Shown here: piece after piece, positions 1-7,087 of the stretch
Position numbering within the stretch: the first letter of the stretch is position 1
Layout: each line of letters begins with the position of its first letter
NCBI GenBank assembly: GCA_944380625.1
Contig: CALWIE010000093.1
Span: forward strand, 1-26,709
Reading direction: 5' to 3'
Length of the DNA: 26,709 nucleotides
DNA from: an uncultured Clostridia bacterium
Lineage (GTDB): Bacteria > Bacillota_A > Clostridia > Oscillospirales > Acutalibacteraceae
The notes under the pieces: model-generated
The model's input: only the letters and a program-made list of their open reading frames with translations
Told to the model about the DNA's origin: nothing
Database searches by the model: none
Translations under genes and position numbers: made by a program

Positions 1-1571
1 CCCGGGCCTCCCGCACCGTGCCCTACATCAGCAAGGTCACCGGCGTGCCCATGTGCGATTTGGCCACCAAGGTGAGCCTGGGCTACAAGCTGGTGGATCT
101 GGGCTACGGCACCGGGCTTTACAAGCCCTCCCCCTATGTGGCGGTGAAGGTGCCGGTGTTCTCCTTTGAGAAGCTCACCGACGTGGACACCCACCTGGGG
201 CCGGAGATGAAGTCCACCGGCGAGGTGCTGGGCATCGGCAACAACGTGGAAGAGGCCCTGTGCAAGGGCCTGATCGCCTCCGGCTACAAGATGCGCAAGG
301 GCGGCGGCGTGTTCATCACCGTCCGGGACCAGGACAAGCCCGAGATCGGCGAGATCGCCAAGAAGTTTGCCAAAATGGGTTTCGAGCTCTACGCCACCAC
401 CGGCACCGCCATGGTGCTCTTCAAGGTGGGCCTCTCGGTGAAGATTGTGGACAAGATCCACGAGAGCTCTGTCAACACCATCACCCTCTTGGAAAGCGGC
501 AAGGTAAACTACGTCATCTCCACCTCCGCCAAGGGCCGTAACCCTGCCCGGGACAGCGTGAAGATCCGCCGTAAGGCAAGCCTTCTGGGCATCCCCTGCA
601 TGACGGCCATCGACACCGCCAACGCCCTGGCCGACTCCTTGATGAGCCGCTACACCCCGGAGAACACGGAGATCATCGACATCAACAACCTCAAGGAGCA
701 GAAGCAGCAGCTGAAGTTTACAAAGATGTCCGCCTGCTCCAACGACTACATCTACATCAGCCTCTTCGATAAGGAGAACGTGGTGGCCTCTCCCGAGTTT
801 TTGTCCATCTACCTCTCCGACCGGCACAACGGCGTGGGCGGCGACGGGGTCATCCTCATCTGCCCCTCGGACAAGGCCGACGCCCAGATGCGCATGTTTA
901 ACCTGGACGGCAGCGAGGGCCTCATGTGCGGCAACGGCATCCGCTGCGTGGCCAAGTACCTGTTCGACAACGGCATCGCCAAGGGCCAGAAGGTGGGCGA
1001 GGGCCGGTACGTCCTCCACATCGATACCAAGTCCGGCGTCAAGGAGTGTGTGGCCATCACCAAAAACGGCAAGGTCTCCAAGGTGTCTGTGGACATGGGC
1101 AAGGCGGAGCTTGCCCCGGAGAAGGTCCCCGTCCGCCTGGAGGGGGACAAGGTGGTGGACAAGCCCATCTCCGTGGGGGGCAACGTGTATCGGGTCACCT
1201 GCTGCTCTATGGGCAACCCCCACTGCACGGTGTTTGTCCCCTCGGTGGACAAGCTGGACCTGGAGGACCTGGGCCCCAAGTTCGAGTATGACCCCATGTT
1301 CCCGGAGAGGGTGAACGTGGGCTTTGTGGAGGTCATCGACGATCACACTTTGAAGGCCCGCATCTGGGAGCGGGGCAACGGCGAGACCATGGCCTGCGGC
1401 ACGGGCACCTGCGCTGCGGTGGTGGCCGCCACCTTAAACGGCTACTGCCAGAAGGGCCGGGACATCCGGGTGATCCTCAAGGGCGGCGAGCTGAAGATCA
1501 ACTACACCGACGAGCGGGTCCTGATGACCGGCAAGGCGGAAAAAATCTACGACGGCGTCGTGGAAGTGTAA
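1..1571 (+). CDS. carB-dapF: Carbamoyl-phosphate synthase large subunit (C-terminal part) fused in frame to diaminopimelate epimerase; 5' end outside window
   Basis: The frame is open from base 3, so the start lies upstream; the GTG at 18 is an internal Val. The first ~75 visible residues are the end of the second ATP-grasp half of CarB (RTVPYISKVTGVPM), and residues ~80-225 are the MGS-like allosteric domain (KGGGVFITV, TTGTA). A short linker, KEQKQQ, leads at residue ~232 into a full DapF: FTKMSACSNDY start, first catalytic Cys in MCGNGIRC (visible residue 304), NPHC, and ERGNGETMACGTGTCA with the second catalytic Cys (residue 460). No stop or frame change separates the halves. CarB makes carbamoyl phosphate for arginine and pyrimidines; DapF converts LL-DAP to meso-DAP for lysine and peptidoglycan. 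Both active modules look intact. Ends in TAA. A sequencing error that joined two genes is possible but would have to remove a stop cleanly. Confidence 0.93.
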   Translation, partial: RASRTVPYISKVTGVPMCDLATKVSLGYKLVDLGYGTGLYKPSPYVAVKVPVFSFEKLTDVDTHLGPEMKSTGEVLGIGNNVEEALCKGLIASGYKMRKGGGVFITVRDQDKPEIGEIAKKFAKMGFELYATTGTAMVLFKVGLSVKIVDKIHESSVNTITLLESGKVNYVISTSAKGRNPARDSVKIRRKASLLGIPCMTAIDTANALADSLMSRYTPENTEIIDINNLKEQKQQLKFTKMSACSNDYIYISLFDKENVVASPEFLSIYLSDRHNGVGGDGVILICPSDKADAQMRMFNLDGSEGLMCGNGIRCVAKYLFDNGIAKGQKVGEGRYVLHIDTKSGVKECVAITKNGKVSKVSVDMGKAELAPEKVPVRLEGDKVVDKPISVGGNVYRVTCCSMGNPHCTVFVPSVDKLDLEDLGPKFEYDPMFPERVNVGFVEVIDDHTLKARIWERGNGETMACGTGTCAAVVAATLNGYCQKGRDIRVILKGGELKINYTDERVLMTGKAEKIYDGVVEV

Positions 1572-1579
1572 ACCAGGGG

Positions 1580-1610
1580 CCCTCTCCGGCGGCGGGGAGG
1601 GTCTCTGTTT
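1580..1610 (+). terminator. Intrinsic terminator after carB-dapF
   Basis: An 8-bp stem (CCCTCTCC at 1580-1587 with GGGGAGGG at 1594-1601, one T-G pair) has a GGCGGC loop and is followed by TCTCTGTTT. The T-tract is broken, so termination may be partial and araD could be reached by readthrough. Confidence 0.6.
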
Positions 1611-1629
1611 CCAAAGGGGGACATAGATC

Positions 1630-2328
1630 ATGCTGGAAGCTTTAAAGGAACAAGTCTACAAAGCCAATATGCTGCTGCCGGAACACCGCCTGGTGACCTT
1701 TACCTGGGGGAACGTCAGCGCCGTAGACCGGGAGTCGGGGCTCATGGCCATCAAGCCCAGCGGCGTGGAGTACGAAAAGCTCTCTGCCGGGGACATGGTG
1801 CTGGTGGACATCCGGACCGGCAAAAAGGTAGAGGGCAGGTGGAACCCTTCCTCCGACACCGCTACCCACTGCCAGCTGTACCGCAGCTTTGAGACCATCG
1901 GCGGGGTGGTGCACACCCACAGCCGGTGGGCCACCATTTTCGCCCAGGCGGGCCGGGGCGTGCCCGCCCTGGGCACCACCCACGGGGACTACTTGTACGG
2001 GGAGATCCCCTGCACCCGGAAGATGACCCCGGAGGAGATCGCCGGGGAGTACGAGCTGGAGACGGGCAAGGTCATTGTGGAGGCCTTTCAGGGCAAAGAC
2101 CCCGGCGACATCCCCGGGGTGCTGGTCCACAGCCACGGCCCCTTCACCTGGGGGGCCGACGCCCAAAACGCCGTCCACAACGCCGTGGTCCTGGAAGAGG
2201 TGGCCTTTATGGCCTGGCACGCCCTCCTTATGGACCCCTCCCTGCCCCCTATGCAGCAGGAACTTTTGGACAGGCACTACCTGCGCAAACACGGAGCCAA
2301 CGCCTATTACGGCCAGACCCGGCCATGA
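1630..2328 (+). CDS. araD: L-ribulose-5-phosphate 4-epimerase (class II aldolase family)
   Basis: A 232-residue protein, close to the usual AraD length of about 231. Class II aldolase/AraD signatures are in order: TWGNVS (26-30), KPSGV, SSDTATH with Asp76, [10 protein letters not shown] with the metal ligands His95 and His97, and [11 protein letters not shown] with His169. This enzyme family interconverts L-ribulose 5-phosphate and D-xylulose 5-phosphate in pentose use, in the cytoplasm. The ATG at 1630 has AAAGGGGGA about 9 bases upstream. No araA, araB or sugar transporter is visible beside it, so the physiological substrate is inferred from the family only. The stop TGA is followed at once by the repeat mosaic, and the last 39 bases recur, inverted, at 26671-26709 with one difference. 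Confidence 0.9.
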   Translation: MLEALKEQVYKANMLLPEHRLVTFTWGNVSAVDRESGLMAIKPSGVEYEKLSAGDMVLVDIRTGKKVEGRWNPSSDTATHCQLYRSFETIGGVVHTHSRWATIFAQAGRGVPALGTTHGDYLYGEIPCTRKMTPEEIAGEYELETGKVIVEAFQGKDPGDIPGVLVHSHGPFTWGADAQNAVHNAVVLEEVAFMAWHALLMDPSLPPMQQELLDRHYLRKHGANAYYGQTRP

Positions 2329-2358
2329 CCGCCTCGGGGGCTGCGCCCCGGGCATGAC

Positions 2359-2452
2359 GCGTTGTCGCTCGTTCCACTCGCTCTCTACTGCGATTGGAAG
2401 GCGCAGTGGCGCGATTGTTGCTTTTCCCGTAAAACGCTGGTTTCCTACCCGC
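2359..2452 (-). repeat. Core repeat copy R1
   Basis: Read on the minus strand it shows the core landmarks GGAAACCAGCGTTTT, the A-rich stretch, CGCGCCACTGCGC, and CAGTAGAGAGCGAGTGG. It is the inverted counterpart of copy R8 near the right edge. Confidence 0.75.
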
Positions 2453-2512
2453 CGCGAACGTGCGCTTGCGACCTACACAGCCCGAGCGCAAGCGAGCGGT
2501 CTGGAGCGCGAA
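2453..2512 (-). repeat. T module, exact 60-bp match (inverted) to 26500-26559
   Basis: All 60 bases are identical, in reverse complement, to 26500-26559. The module contains GAGCGCAAGCGAGC and CGCGAACG. Diverged relatives lie at 7245-7306 and 7326-7389. Confidence 0.85.
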
Positions 2513-2514
2513 CC

Positions 2515-2554
2515 GTCCTGTGCGGCCACGCACCGGGCCGTGGCCGGCCGGGAC
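2515..2554. repeat. Head-to-head hairpin pair
   Basis: GTCCT is followed by stem GTGCG / loop GCCA / stem CGCAC, then CG, then stem GGCCG / loop TGGC / stem CGGCC, then GGGAC. The two hairpins face each other, each with its GTCC-type flank outside. The arrangement resembles paired REP elements (REPIN/BIME). Confidence 0.75.
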
Positions 2555-2556
2555 GG

Positions 2557-2670
2557 GTCGCGCCGTCGCTCGTTCCACTCGCTCTCTACTGCGATTGGAT
2601 AAAGCGGTGGCGCGGTTTTTGCTTTTCCCTAAAACGCTAGTTTCCTATTCGCCGTAAGTTTGCGTAGGAC
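2557..2670 (-). repeat. Core repeat copy R2
   Basis: On the minus strand it begins GTCCTACGCAAACTTACGG and carries GGAAACTAGCGTTTT and CCGCTTTATCCAATCGCAG. It is closest to copy R5 of the central block. Confidence 0.75.
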
Positions 2671-2674
2671 GCCC

Positions 2675-2701
2675 CCGCCCTTGCCAAAGGCAAGAAGGCG
2701 G
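2675..2701. repeat. CTTGCC/GGCAAG hairpin (H1)
   Basis: Stem CCGCC + CTTGCC pairs with GGCAAG + GGCGG around an AAA loop, with a 2-base AA bulge. The same hairpin is at 2724-2750, and in reverse complement at 6747-6773 and 7554-7580. Confidence 0.7.
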
Positions 2702-2704
2702 CTT

Positions 2705-2772
2705 GTCCTGTGCGGCCACGCACCCGCCCTTGCCAAAGGCAAGAAGGCGGCTCGTCCTGCGGGGTCACCCGT
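2705..2772 (+). repeat. Two GTCC hairpins separated by an H1 hairpin
   Basis: GTCCT precedes GTGCG-GCCA-CGCAC (2710-2723). H1 follows at 2724-2750. GTCCT at 2754-2758 then precedes GCGGG-GTCA-CCCGT (2759-2772, with an outer G-T pair). Confidence 0.7.
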
Positions 2773-2801
2773 TGCGGGGCAGGGAGAGGAGATGCTCATG
2801 T

Positions 2802-3854
2802 ATGTATTACTACCAAGATGAAAATGTGACCGTCCGGCCTATGGAGGCGGAGGATTGCGCCGCCCTTTTCCGGAGATTTGCCGAGCAGGGGTGGGACAAG
2901 CCCCTCTCCCTGTTTGAGAGGTACTGGGAAGAGCAGGGCCAGGGCAGGCGGAAGGTGCTGATAGCCGCCTGGCGGGGAGAGCCCGCCGGGTACGCCACCC
3001 TGTTGCCCCAGGCGTCTGCGGGCCCCTTTGCCGGCAAGGGCTGTCCGGAAGTCTGCGATTTCAATGTGCTGGAAAAATACCAGCGCCGGGGCGTGGGGAA
3101 CAAGATCTTGCAGGCTGCCGAGGATTTGACCGCCCAGTCCGGGGATAGGATCTGCCTGGGGGTGGGCCTTCACGCCGGGTACGGGGCGGCCCAGCGGCTC
3201 TACGGCAAAAGGGGCTATGTGCCCGACGGCTCCGGGGTGTGGTATCGGGACCGCCTCCAGGAGCCCTACGGCCCCTGCGCCGCCGACGACGACCTGGTGC
3301 TGTATCTCTCCAAGAAAGTGGCCCGCCGGGAGTTTCGCCCCTTAAAGCCGGAGGAACTCGCCCCGGAGCTGTTCCGCTATTTCGACCGGTTCCAGGTGGT
3401 GGAGCAGTGCTGGCGGAAGGTCCAGGGCCGGTGGGTTGTCAAAGACGTCCCCTTCACCGAGCGGTGGAGCGACGGGGACTACCGGGAGCTGTGCGCCCTT
3501 CTCCGGCTGACCCTGGCCACCGGGGGCCGGGTGTGGGGGGCTTTTCTGGACGGGAAGCTCAAAGGCTTTGCCTCGGTGGAAGGGGAGCGCATTGGCTCTA
3601 GGGGCCAGTACGCCGACTTGAGCAGCCTCCATGTCTCCGCCGACGCCCGGGGCCAGGGCCTGGGCCGGAGGCTGTTCCAGCTGGCGGAGGAAGATGCCCG
3701 CCGGCTGGGGGCCGGGGCCCTGTACATCTCCGCCCACTCCTCGGTGGAGAGCCAGGCCTTTTACCGGTCGGTGGGCTGCGTGGAGGCCCGGGAGTACCAG
3801 GCCTTCCACGTGGAAAAGGAACCCTGCGACTGCCAGCTGGAGCGCCCGGTGTGA
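2802..3854 (+). CDS. Tandem GNAT N-acetyltransferase
   Basis: A 350-residue protein with two GNAT folds. The N-terminal domain (about 5-165) has the acetyl-CoA loop in YQRRGVGNKIL and an LYGKRGY end. The C-terminal domain (about 175-345) has RGQGLGRRLF and FYRSVGC. The family moves an acyl group from acyl-CoA to an amine; the substrate cannot be read from the sequence. The ATG at 2802 is chosen because GGAGAGGAG lies about 10 bases upstream. The frame is open back to 2703, but that part is repeat sequence and gives an Arg-rich peptide unlike the family. It converges on the DUF378 gene across a shared terminator. Confidence 0.85.
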   Translation: MYYYQDENVTVRPMEAEDCAALFRRFAEQGWDKPLSLFERYWEEQGQGRRKVLIAAWRGEPAGYATLLPQASAGPFAGKGCPEVCDFNVLEKYQRRGVGNKILQAAEDLTAQSGDRICLGVGLHAGYGAAQRLYGKRGYVPDGSGVWYRDRLQEPYGPCAADDDLVLYLSKKVARREFRPLKPEELAPELFRYFDRFQVVEQCWRKVQGRWVVKDVPFTERWSDGDYRELCALLRLTLATGGRVWGAFLDGKLKGFASVEGERIGSRGQYADLSSLHVSADARGQGLGRRLFQLAEEDARRLGAGALYISAHSSVESQAFYRSVGCVEAREYQAFHVEKEPCDCQLERPV

Positions 3855-3919
3855 GTTCCTTTGGAACCCGGCTCCAGAAGGGCCTGCCGGAGGGGGGGAG
3901 AGAAAATTTCCCCAGGAAG

Positions 3920-3956
3920 AAAAAAGCGCTGCCGCGGTTTGCGACAGCGCTTTTTT
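3920..3956. terminator. Bidirectional intrinsic terminator
   Basis: AAAAAAGCGCTG (3920-3931) pairs with CAGCGCTTTTTT (3945-3956). The stem can extend by CGC/GCG past one mismatch. A-run and T-run on the two sides suit the convergent GNAT and DUF378 genes. Confidence 0.88.
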
Positions 3957-3962
3957 GACGTG

Positions 3963-4163
3963 CTATTCCCTTTCGCTGCGGAACAGCAGGGTGGCGCTCC
4001 ACAGGGCGGAGATGCCCACCAGGGTGTAGACGATGCGGGCGATCAGGGCCCCCTGCCCGCCGCAGAGCCAGGCCACCAGGTCAAACCGGAAAATGCCCAC
4101 CAGGCCCCAGTTGACGCCCCCGATCACCGTCAGGAGCAGGGCGATGCGGTCTAAAAGCTTCAT
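3963..4163 (-). CDS. DUF378 family small membrane protein
   Basis: A 66-residue protein with two hydrophobic segments (about 5-30 and 38-60). The family hallmark INWGLVG/FDLV appears here as GGVNWGLVGIFRFDLVA, followed by RIVYTLVGISAL. Function is unknown for the family (YuzA-like). AAAGGGG lies 8 bases before the ATG. It follows the two TSUP genes in the same direction with a 57-base gap, which holds a GC palindrome (4190-4207) without a T-tract, so it may share their transcript. Confidence 0.85.
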   Translation of the reverse strand: MKLLDRIALLLTVIGGVNWGLVGIFRFDLVAWLCGGQGALIARIVYTLVGISALWSATLLFRSERE

Positions 4164-4220
4164 GGATATTACCCCTTTTTTGTGGATTTCCCGGCGAGCC
4201 CGCCGGGTAGAGCCTCGGGG

Positions 4221-4619
4221 CTAGTGTTGCCTTTGGGTGCCCGGTTTATGCGCCGAGGAGTCTTCCCCCTTGCAAAACAGCTCCCGCAGGCCCACCCCCA
4301 AGAGGAATATCCCAAAGATTCTGCGCAGGAGGGAGGTGTCCAGGCGGGCCGCCAGAAGGGCTCCCAGAGCGCAGGCAGGCGCACCCAGGAGGACGCACCA
4401 GACAAGGGCCTTTTTCTCCACCAGGCCGTTGCGAAAGTGCCCCCAGAGGGCGGGCAGGGCGCAGCTTCCAAAGTACAGGAGATTTACGCCCCCTGCCTGG
4501 AGCTGCCCCATCCCCTGAACCTGGGTGAGCCACAGCAGCAGCAGGGTGCCTCCCCCCACCCCAAAGCCCGAGAGCACCCCGGCGGCGGCCCCCGCCAGGG
4601 CGGCAGCCAGCCAGCTCAC
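4221..4619 (-). CDS. TSUP (TauE/SafE) family half-size permease, second of pair
   Basis: A 132-residue membrane protein starting at a GTG that overlaps the upstream stop by four bases (GTGA). It has about four hydrophobic helices and the TSUP glycine motif GVLSGFGVGGGTLLL near the N-terminus. TSUP members usually have 7-8 helices in one chain and export or import sulfur oxyanions or organic anions. Here two four-helix genes overlap, suggesting a heteromeric carrier. A longer upstream frame exists, but it is out-of-frame translation of the first gene. The ligand is unknown. Ends in TAG. Confidence 0.8.
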   Translation of the reverse strand: MSWLAAALAGAAAGVLSGFGVGGGTLLLLWLTQVQGMGQLQAGGVNLLYFGSCALPALWGHFRNGLVEKKALVWCVLLGAPACALGALLAARLDTSLLRRIFGIFLLGVGLRELFCKGEDSSAHKPGTQRQH

Positions 4620-5035
4620 AGCCCCAGCGCCGCCCGGGCGCCCCCGTAAAGGATCAAAAGCCCAAAGGCCCGGCGCAGCCACACTAAGGGGACCTTGCGG
4701 AACACCTTCCCCGAGAGGAACCCTCCCGCCGCCCCGCCCAGCAGGTAGGGCCAGGCCCCCGCCAGGTCCAGCCCCCCTTTCCACCAATAGACCCCCGCAG
4801 AGAGCAGGGAGAGGGGCAGCACCACCGCCACCGAAGTGGCAAAGGACTTCCGCTGGGGGAGCTTTGCCCACCGGGTGAGCAAGGGCACCAGGAACAGCCC
4901 GCCCCCTGAGCCGAACAGGCCGTTTGCAAGGCCTGCCAGCGCCCCTGTAAGGGCGTATTTCCCCTTTTGGCCCAAAGCTGTCTCCCCCTTTTTCATAAGC
5001 GCTGGTTTCAGTGTTTCCCAAAGGGAAAGGTTCAT
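4616..5035 (-). CDS. TSUP (TauE/SafE) family half-size permease, first of pair
   Basis: A 139-residue membrane protein with the TSUP motif GLANGLFGSGGGLFLVPL and about four helices. The ATG at 5035 (MNLSLWET) is taken as start; the ATG at 4996 (MKKGETALG) is possible, and neither has a well-spaced ribosome site (GAGG is only about 2 bases from the first). The frame stays open far upstream, antisense to the penicillin-binding protein and through the repeat block, but that part is an artefact. It is divergent from the penicillin-binding protein gene. Confidence 0.75.
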   Translation of the reverse strand: MNLSLWETLKPALMKKGETALGQKGKYALTGALAGLANGLFGSGGGLFLVPLLTRWAKLPQRKSFATSVAVVLPLSLLSAGVYWWKGGLDLAGAWPYLLGGAAGGFLSGKVFRKVPLVWLRRAFGLLILYGGARAALGL

Positions 5036-5062
5036 TCCTCTGGGAGATGGAATTTTCTGGGC

Positions 5063-5092
5063 GCATGAAAAAGCCCCCCGGCGCCCATACTG
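5063..5092 (+). promoter_or_regulatory. Candidate sigma-G promoter for the class B PBP
   Basis: GCATG (5063-5067), 18 bases, then CATACTG (5086-5092) matches the forespore sigma-G consensus GHATR-N17/18-CATNHTA at all but the last base. The start site would fall close to the ribosome site, giving a very short leader. No good sigma-A promoter was seen in the 78-base gap. Confidence 0.4.
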
Positions 5093-5113
5093 AAGGGGAA
5101 AGGGGGCGGCAAC

Positions 5114-6709
5114 TTGAAGAAGAAAGCGTATGTCCTGTTCTTTCTGCTCCTGGCGCTGCTGGGGGCGGCTTGCGCGTCCATCCTCCGGGCGGGGAACCGG
5201 CAGGAGTATGTGGCGGCGGCGGGAAACCAGGGCCTGTACCGCCTGGATGTGGCCAGTGCCCGGGGCACCATCTACGACCGGGAGCTCTCCCCCCTGGTGG
5301 GCGGGGAGACAGAGCTGGTGGCGGCGGTGGCCCCCACCATCGAGGCCATTGGCGCCCTGGAAAAGGCCACCGGGGGCCGGTATCGGGAGAGGCTTGCCCT
5401 GGCCTTGGAGAACGGCAAGCCCTTCCAGCTCGTTCTGGATTCCCCGGTGGAAGATCCCCGCATCGACCTGTTCGAGGTCCCCCGCCGGTACGGGGAGGAC
5501 CAGCTGGCGCCCCATGTCATCGGTTACCTGGACAGCCAGGGCCGGGGAGCCTCCGGGGTGGAGCTGGCCATGGACGACGCCCTGGCCCGGTACGGCGGGG
5601 AGATCAGCGTCACTTACCAGGTGGACGCGGTGGGCCGGGTCATCGCCGGTATGGAGCGCCAGGTGAAAAACACCTTGGAAAACGCCGGCGGCGGGGTGGC
5701 CCTCACCCTGGACCGGGGGATCCAGCAGGCGGCGGAGGAGGCCGCCCAGCGTTTGGGCAAGGGGGTGGTGGTGGTGACCCAGGTGCCCAGCTGCCAGATC
5801 CTGGCCCTGGCAAGCGTGCCGGATTTTTCCCCCCTGGAGCTGGGAAAGGCCTCCCAGGAGGAGGACTCCCCTCTGGTCAACCGGGGATTCTCCGCCTACG
5901 CCCCGGGCTCGGTGTTCAAGCTGGTGGCGGCCGCCGTCCTGCTGGAGGAGGGGATGGGGGACCTGACCTACCGGTGCGAAGGGGCCGTGGACGTGGCGGG
6001 AATGGCCTTTCACTGCATCGACGGGAAGCCCCACGGGGAGGTGGGCCTGCAAGAGGCCCTGGAGCGGTCCTGCAACTGCTATTTTATCCACGCGGCCCGG
6101 CTTTTGGGCGGGGAGAAGCTTCTCTCCATGGCCCGCAGCCTGGGATTCGGCCAGGCCCAGGAGTTTGGGCGGGGCCTTTGGGCTAGCGCCGGGACGCTGC
6201 CCACCTTGGAGACCCTCTCCAGCCCCCGGGCCCTGGCGAACTTCTCCTTTGGCCAAGGGGAGCTCACCGCCACCCCCCTGCAGCTCTGCGCCGTGGTCAA
6301 CGCCATTGCCTCCGGCGGGACCTACACCTCTCCCTCCCTCATCCTGGGCCTGGTGGACGAGGGTCGGGAGCTGACGCCCCAAGTCCCCCTGAACCAGCGC
6401 AAGGAACAGGCGATGACCGTGGAGACCGCCAACACCCTGCGGGACATGCTGTTTTCCGCGGCCAGCCAAGGCACGGGCAGCCCCGGGCGGCCGGAGGGGA
6501 GTTTGGTGGGGATCAAGACGGGCACGGCCCAGACCGGCGCATTCCAGGGGGAGGAGGAGCTGCTTCACTTCTGGTACTGCGGCTTTGTCAGCGGGGAGAC
6601 CGGGCCCCGGTACTGCGTCGCCGTCCTGGTGGAATCCACCCCCGACGACCAGGGCGCCGCCGCCCAAGCCTTCCGCCAAATCGCCTCCTATCTTTCCACC
6701 CTTTCCTAA
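5114..6709 (+). CDS. Class B penicillin-binding protein (peptidoglycan D,D-transpeptidase)
   Basis: A 531-residue protein starting at TTG, with AAAGGGGG about 7 bases upstream. One N-terminal membrane helix (about 4-24) is followed by a PBP dimerisation region with ARGTIYDR, then the transpeptidase domain with all three active-site motifs: Ser266-V-F-Lys269, Ser319-C-N321 and Lys468-T-G. It cross-links peptidoglycan outside the membrane. At 531 residues with no PASTA domain it is short for FtsI/SpoVD and resembles the compact PbpA-like class B enzymes. If the sigma-G-like promoter is real, it acts in the forespore. It is divergent from the TSUP pair and is followed by the large repeat block. 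Confidence 0.9.
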   Translation: MKKKAYVLFFLLLALLGAACASILRAGNRQEYVAAAGNQGLYRLDVASARGTIYDRELSPLVGGETELVAAVAPTIEAIGALEKATGGRYRERLALALENGKPFQLVLDSPVEDPRIDLFEVPRRYGEDQLAPHVIGYLDSQGRGASGVELAMDDALARYGGEISVTYQVDAVGRVIAGMERQVKNTLENAGGGVALTLDRGIQQAAEEAAQRLGKGVVVVTQVPSCQILALASVPDFSPLELGKASQEEDSPLVNRGFSAYAPGSVFKLVAAAVLLEEGMGDLTYRCEGAVDVAGMAFHCIDGKPHGEVGLQEALERSCNCYFIHAARLLGGEKLLSMARSLGFGQAQEFGRGLWASAGTLPTLETLSSPRALANFSFGQGELTATPLQLCAVVNAIASGGTYTSPSLILGLVDEGRELTPQVPLNQRKEQAMTVETANTLRDMLFSAASQGTGSPGRPEGSLVGIKTGTAQTGAFQGEEELLHFWYCGFVSGETGPRYCVAVLVESTPDDQGAAAQAFRQIASYLSTLS

Positions 6710-6724
6710 AAAAGCGCGCCCGCG

Positions 6725-6743
6725 GCGGGTGACCCCGCTGGAC
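6725..6743 (-). repeat. Single hairpin with GGAC flank
   Basis: Stem GCGGG / loop TGAC / stem CCCGC, followed by TGGAC. An identical 19-base element is at 7307-7325. Confidence 0.7.
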
Positions 6744-6746
6744 AAG

Positions 6747-6773
6747 CCGCCTTCTTGCCTTTGGCAAGGGCGG
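6747..6773. repeat. CTTGCC/GGCAAG hairpin (H1)
   Basis: Reverse-complement form of the left-block H1: CCGCC-TT-CTTGCC, loop TTT, GGCAAG-GGCGG. The same sequence is at 7554-7580. Confidence 0.7.
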
Positions 6774-6777
6774 GGTC

Positions 6778-6899
6778 GTCCTCCGCAAACTTGCGGCGAG
6801 TAGGAAACTAGCGTTTTACAGAAAAACAAAAACCGCGCCGCAGCGCTGACCACCCACTGTAGAGAGCGGAGCGCAGCGAGCGATTACGCGACTAGTCCC
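6778..6899 (+). repeat. Core repeat copy R3 (first of 155-bp tandem array)
   Basis: Begins GTCC with a CCGCA-AACT-TGCGG hairpin, then GGAAACTAGCGTTTTACAG, CGCGCCGCAGCGCTGACC and CTGTAGAGAGCGGAGCGCAG, ending GTCCC. The hairpin GCGCG-GCCA-CGCGC follows at 6900-6913. Confidence 0.85.
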
Positions 6900-6932
6900 G
6901 CGCGGCCACGCGCCTTCGGCAAGGGCGGGATT

Positions 6933-7054
6933 GTCCTACACAAACTTCTGGAGAGTAGGAAACTAGCGTTTTACAGAAAAACAAAAACCGCGCCGCAGCG
7001 CTGACCACCCACTGTAGAGAGCGGAGCGCAGCGAGCGACTACGCGACTCGTCCC
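6933..7054 (+). repeat. Core repeat copy R4 (second of array)
   Basis: Starts exactly 155 bases after R3 and is nearly identical to it. The leading hairpin is degraded (ACACA-AACT-TCTGG). Hairpin GCGCG-GCCA-CGCGC follows at 7055-7068. Confidence 0.85.
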
Positions 7055-7087
7055 GCGCGGCCACGCGCCTTCGGCAAGGGCGGGGTC

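Larger units (their letters stand above)
2329..2780. repeat. Left repeat mosaic (gene-free)
   Basis: This 450-base stretch holds no credible gene. It is built, in minus orientation, from two copies of a ~95-115-bp core, one 60-bp T module, a head-to-head hairpin pair, two CTTGCC/GGCAAG hairpins and two single hairpins. The first bases hold another GC hairpin near 2335-2352. Open frames through it are translations of the repeat; one is falsely continuous with the acetyltransferase that follows. Confidence 0.85.

Noticed and set aside
726..1571. Separate dapF gene starting at the internal ATG 726
   Set aside because: The AAGGAG is 27 bases away, too far for initiation, and the DapF fold begins before this Met.
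2703..2801. Upstream extension of the acetyltransferase frame
   Set aside because: It translates the repeat hairpins into an Arg-rich peptide, while a good ribosome site sits before the ATG at 2802.
4616..6853. A 745-residue minus-strand frame spanning the TSUP gene, antisense of the PBP and repeats
   Set aside because: Only its last ~139 residues resemble a protein family. The rest is Gly/Pro/His-rich antisense of a well-supported gene with intact catalytic motifs.
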